Origin: Pezicula radicicola
Taxonomy: Eukaryota > Ascomycota > Leotiomycetes > Helotiales > Dermateaceae
NCBI GenBank assembly: GCA_003008705.1
Contig: PDUO01000057.1
Location: 191,012-255,011 of the forward strand
Direction: 5' to 3'
DNA: 64,000 bases
The notes beneath the pieces were generated by a model that saw only the letters and a program-made list of their open reading frames with translations, did no database searches and had not been told where the DNA came from. This document shows positions 60,639 to 64,000 of the stretch, piece by piece. Position 1 is the first letter of the stretch, and each line of letters starts with the position of its first letter. The translations under genes were made by a program, and so were the position numbers.

Positions 60639-61916
60639 ATGTCTGTCCCAACACTGAATCATCAAATATTTATGCAGGGAACTGCAAAACAGCGTTTAGA
60701 ATATGCCGAACAGCTTGTTGCAAGTCTGAAAAGTCATGGGTTCGTAAAGGTCATCAATCATGGAATTGACGAATTGACTATCGATGAGCTTTTTACAAGA
60801 GTATGACCACTTTTGTTTGCTTTTATACAACTTGTAGTCAACGTTGGTATTTTCTTACGTTAATTCGATAGTAATAATTGATAATCACAATCAATCAAAA
60901 ATCTTAGCAGATGGCTGATTTGGTCAAATCAGACAAAGGACTTTTTCATGCTCCCACGAGACATTCAAAAAGCGGTCGAGCACCAGGCATCTGATAATCC
61001 GCAACGAGGTTGGAGTAGTATTGGAATGGAACAGACTTCTCATCTATATGGCCGTGTCTCAGACCGTCCCGACGGTGAGCTCAAAGATTGCAAGGTACGA
61101 CAGGACCTCCCAACATTTCGCCATGAAAGAAGACTTCGGGGACAACTATCTCAAATAGCTAACCAAATTATGTAGGAGCACTATGACATTGGCCCGGTGT
61201 ACGATACTCAATTTCCAAATCAATGGCTGCCAGATTCAGAGCTCCCAGGTTGGCGGGCGGTTCGTAACTTTCCTGCCTCACTAGGAATTGATTGATAGGC
61301 TGACAAAATATAGTTCATGGAAAATTACTGGCAGCAATGTCAAACGGTTGCTATGTCACTTATTTCAGCCATTGAACTTGGTCTTTCGATCCCAGCCGGA
61401 ACCATCGCTGCACATTGTCTTCCCAGCGCCAGCGAAGTCCGGTTGAATCACTATCCGGCCATCTCCTCCAAAGAACTAGCCGGTGGTTCTACAGCAAGAA
61501 TTTGGCCACACACTGACTTCGGGATCATCACGCTCCTAATAACCGATTCCGTCGGCGGGCTCGAGATTGAAGACCCGTGCTCGCCTGGAACGTTTTTGCC
61601 CGTCTCACAAGGCGACCGGAGTGAAATGATAGTGAATGCAGCAGACACGTTGCAGAGATGGACTAATGGTGTGTTAAAAGCTGGACTACATCGAGTCATG
61701 CTACCGCCTGGGATAAAGGGGGAAGACGATGAGATGATTCCCGAAAGGTGGTCAATTCCTTATCTGTTCAAGGCGAGGAGAGAGGCTAGGGTGGGTGCCT
61801 TGCAGGAATTCGTGAGTGAAGAGAGGAAGAGTAAATATGAGGATATAACAGCATTGGAATTTCAGCTTAGAAGGCAACACCAGGTTTATTCAGATCAGCA
61901 GTTGTCAGTTGCATAA
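60639..61916 (+). CDS. 2-oxoglutarate/Fe(II) oxygenase, isopenicillin-N-synthase-like
   Basis: Four exons (60639-60800, 60933-61094, 61176-61259, 61314-61916) give 336 aa. The N-terminal DIOX_N part shows SHGFVKVINHGID and DFFMLPRDIQKA. The C-terminal jelly roll has HTDFGIITLL (iron ligands His and Asp), GLHRVMLP (third His) and ERWSIPYLF (Arg-x-Ser 2-oxoglutarate clamp). All key residues are present. The enzyme uses 2-oxoglutarate and oxygen to hydroxylate, desaturate or cyclise a substrate; here probably an amino-acid precursor or the peptide. The third intron has a weak GTTCGT donor, chosen because it is the only junction that holds the frame. It lies last on the plus strand after exporter and reductase. 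A role outside the cluster cannot be excluded. Confidence 0.82.
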
Positions 61917-63254
61917 GAAGAGGTCTTAGTCTAGCATTGTGTACAATATGAATGCAAGATTGACTCAAGTTGGAATTGAATAGCTGCATGTACATCCTTA
62001 GACTAAAGCAATCATGGCATCGATACAAACGAAGATAAAATAAGCTCTTAGTAATAGAAGTTCTGGTTCAGCAACGTGTTATAAACTCCGTTTCTTAGTT
62101 TCTTTAGTATTTGAAAGAGAAGGTTAAAGTAGATAAGAGTGACGATCCATAAACGGTCGAGTGCACGCAAGAACATCAATACTTTGTCGTTAAACTTAGA
62201 TTCGTCTCAAAATTCCCAACTCACTCACTCACTCGCCCACTCAACCACTCGGTACCCAAAGTATTAGAAGTCAAATTCTAGACCTAACCCATCAGTCCCC
62301 GAAATTCAACAAGAGTTATTAGCAAAGTCGCAGGCGGCTCAGGTCATTCTCAAGAGTACTCACCCTCGGCTCAGGCTAAAGCAGAAACTCCTCAGATCCA
62401 AAGGCGGAAATGGAAATTGCTCACATCGGAATGACGACGTGGAAATAGATGTTACAAATGCGTGTCATATATGCTGTAGAAGTAGGTCTCGTTGTACTTC
62501 ATCAGCTCATGACTGTGCCCACATATCAAAGTAAGTCTTCGGTAGCTGATGGTGAGGATATAGTGGAGTGACCGAGTTGCTATTAAACATCCTAACGAAT
62601 GCCTACCGTATAATGCCTCTGCTTGAGCAGTTTAAAAATCTAAACTAAGAGAATTTTAGAGTTTAAATTTATAGTTGTTATTAGATAACTAGTATAATTA
62701 CCTTATAAGTTTCCCTTTAAGATTATTTAATCTAAGTGTATATATTCTTATAGTATTTATTATGCCTCTAAGAGATTACTTCTTTACTAATTATATTTAT
62801 ATTTTAACTTCGGTAAATAACTGATTATTGTATTATAGTTATTATAATTACTTTTATATTTTTATATATTATTATAAGAGCTCTTATAACTACATCATAG
62901 TCTAGTACTCCTTTAACCTTATTAATAAGGATATATATAGCCGAGATAATTGATTTAACGTATAGGGTAGGGACTAGTTATTCCTTTGTTGTTTAATATA
63001 TAGTAATACGTCCCAAAGGTAACTACTGATAATCGTTAGACGGCTATACTGTCACTTAGGGCCACGTTAACGCCATGATACCTGTATTGCACTAGGCGAT
63101 GCACATAGGCTTAGGCGACTCAATTGACTAGAAGGAGGACTGCTAGATGTAGTTGTTGATGTACAATTCTAAAAATTTCGCTCTCGCGTTTTATGATGTT
63201 TTTATTTCCCTGCCCTGGGCTGGGGCGTTGAATGAGAAATACTACTGGCTAATA
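61917..63254. other. Gene-poor right flank, AT-rich from 62640
   Basis: A CACT-rich run (about 62219-62250) lies downstream of the dioxygenase. An ATG-less open stretch around 62310-62520, ending near a GTAAGT, contains a Cys-rich piece (CHICCRSRSRC), which I cannot assign. Bases 62640-63000 are RIP-like AT-rich. Confidence 0.35.
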
Positions 63255-63648
63255 CGGAACGCCGTAGTAAGTGGTAGGCTTAAAACGTGAAATTTAATAT
63301 AGTACCCTTAATAATCTCTTTAAACACACCCTTCGCTAGGTAATTGTTAGGAGTAAGCTATAATTACTATAGAAAATATACTATTTTAACTTTTAATATT
63401 TTAATTTACTAACTTTTAGCTTATTTACTATTTTAAATAATAGTATATATATATATATTTATTTTGAAGTATTATAGTTTATATTTTTAGAGCACTATAG
63501 CTTGTATTTTAGTATTAATATTAATAATATATAGAGTTTTATACTAATTATATTAGAGTGTGCCCGTGAATTCCCGATAGGGTCTCTCTAATAATAATAA
63601 AAAATACAAAAATTACATTTTGAGCCTACCACTCACTACGGCGTTCCG
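63255..63648. mobile_element. MITE with ~30-bp terminal inverted repeats, TA-flanked
   Basis: The left end CGGAACGCCGTAGTAAGTGG continuing to GTAGGCTTAAAA is matched in inverted form at the right end with two transition differences. TA dinucleotides flank both ends (63253-63254 and 63649-63650), as for Tc1/mariner-type insertion. The interior is AT-rich and non-coding. Confidence 0.75.
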
Positions 63649-63869
63649 TAGCCTGCTTCAATGACATCACAGAAACCGGTGGCTCTACTTATCACATGGT
63701 AGAAACATACTTCTGCCTAGCTGACTTCTCAAATGCGCTGCTGATTTGAACAGCTCTACATCACATCTGATTGCTGGATTTTCCCAGACCCAGCGCTTCA
63801 ACCTTTTATAGAACGCCGTCCAATTCTATCTATCATATATCTCTGGATAATATTCGCTCATTTTTCGGA

Positions 63870-64000
63870 ATGGATACCGGTATTGCGTTAATTCGGTCGA
63901 TCGTAGAAAGAATCGTGATCGTAGAAAGAATAATTCCTGCCTCGGACGGCGAGGAATTACGTCTGCTCTTCCTAGAGAATATTGCTAACCCGCTGTCATG
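63870..64000 (+). CDS. Possible 5' end of an ORF cut by the window edge
   Basis: From ATG 63870 a plus frame stays open to the end of the window, 43 complete codons (MDTGIALIRSIVERIVIVER..). It contains a short direct repeat (GATCGTAGAAAGAAT twice). It is too short to recognise and could equally be chance. Confidence 0.2.
   Translation, partial: MDTGIALIRSIVERIVIVERIIPASDGEELRLLFLENIANPLS

Overview
The window looks like nuclear DNA of a filamentous ascomycete (Pezizomycotina). Genes are interrupted by short introns of about 45-145 bp with GT..AG ends. Families include a multimodular non-ribosomal peptide synthetase (NRPS), a PigL_N/HeLo-like protein and a GH28 pectinase. Gene islands are separated by long AT-rich tracts and transposon remnants whose differences are largely C-to-T transitions, as expected of repeat-induced point mutation (RIP). 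The genus cannot be told from the window alone.

Left part (1-9.2 kb): an F-box-like ORF with an in-frame TAG, a Tc1/mariner-type MITE, then a small decaying quinate-utilisation cluster. That cluster holds a dehydroquinase/shikimate-dehydrogenase-like fusion resembling the C-terminal half of the QutR/Qa-1S repressor, a truncated quinate/shikimate dehydrogenase relic, a probable intradiol dioxygenase relic, an intact-looking quinate permease, and a divergently transcribed quinate dehydrogenase with a one-base frameshift.

Middle (9.2-34.8 kb): a mosaic of isolated genes in repeat-rich DNA. The genes are a membrane-anchored alpha/beta hydrolase, an HSL-type esterase, a PigL_N-domain protein, an uncharacterised 463-aa protein, a short-chain dehydrogenase with a frameshift, and a secreted endopolygalacturonase. 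Around them lie fold-back elements, nested MITEs, a long direct-repeat pair, a run of three hairpins, and two blocks (about 18.4-19.6 and 26.2-31.9 kb) with no solid gene.

Right part (34.8-62 kb): a secondary-metabolite cluster. A 14-exon NRPS of about 6,074 aa (minus strand) has the order A-T-C-A-T-E-C-A-T-C-A-T-C-A-T-C, followed by a degenerate carrier domain. This is a five-module assembly line with one epimerase and a terminal cyclisation-type condensation domain. Across a 1-kb divergent promoter lie, on the plus strand, a 14-TM MFS exporter, an aldo-keto reductase and a 2-oxoglutarate/Fe(II) oxygenase. The expected product is a cyclic pentapeptide or depsipeptide. Two adenylation domains have Gly where the substrate-amine-binding Asp normally sits, pointing to aryl or 2-hydroxy acid building blocks or another unusual substrate. 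I recognise no specific known product and see no pathway transcription factor. The right end is another RIP-degraded tract with a MITE.
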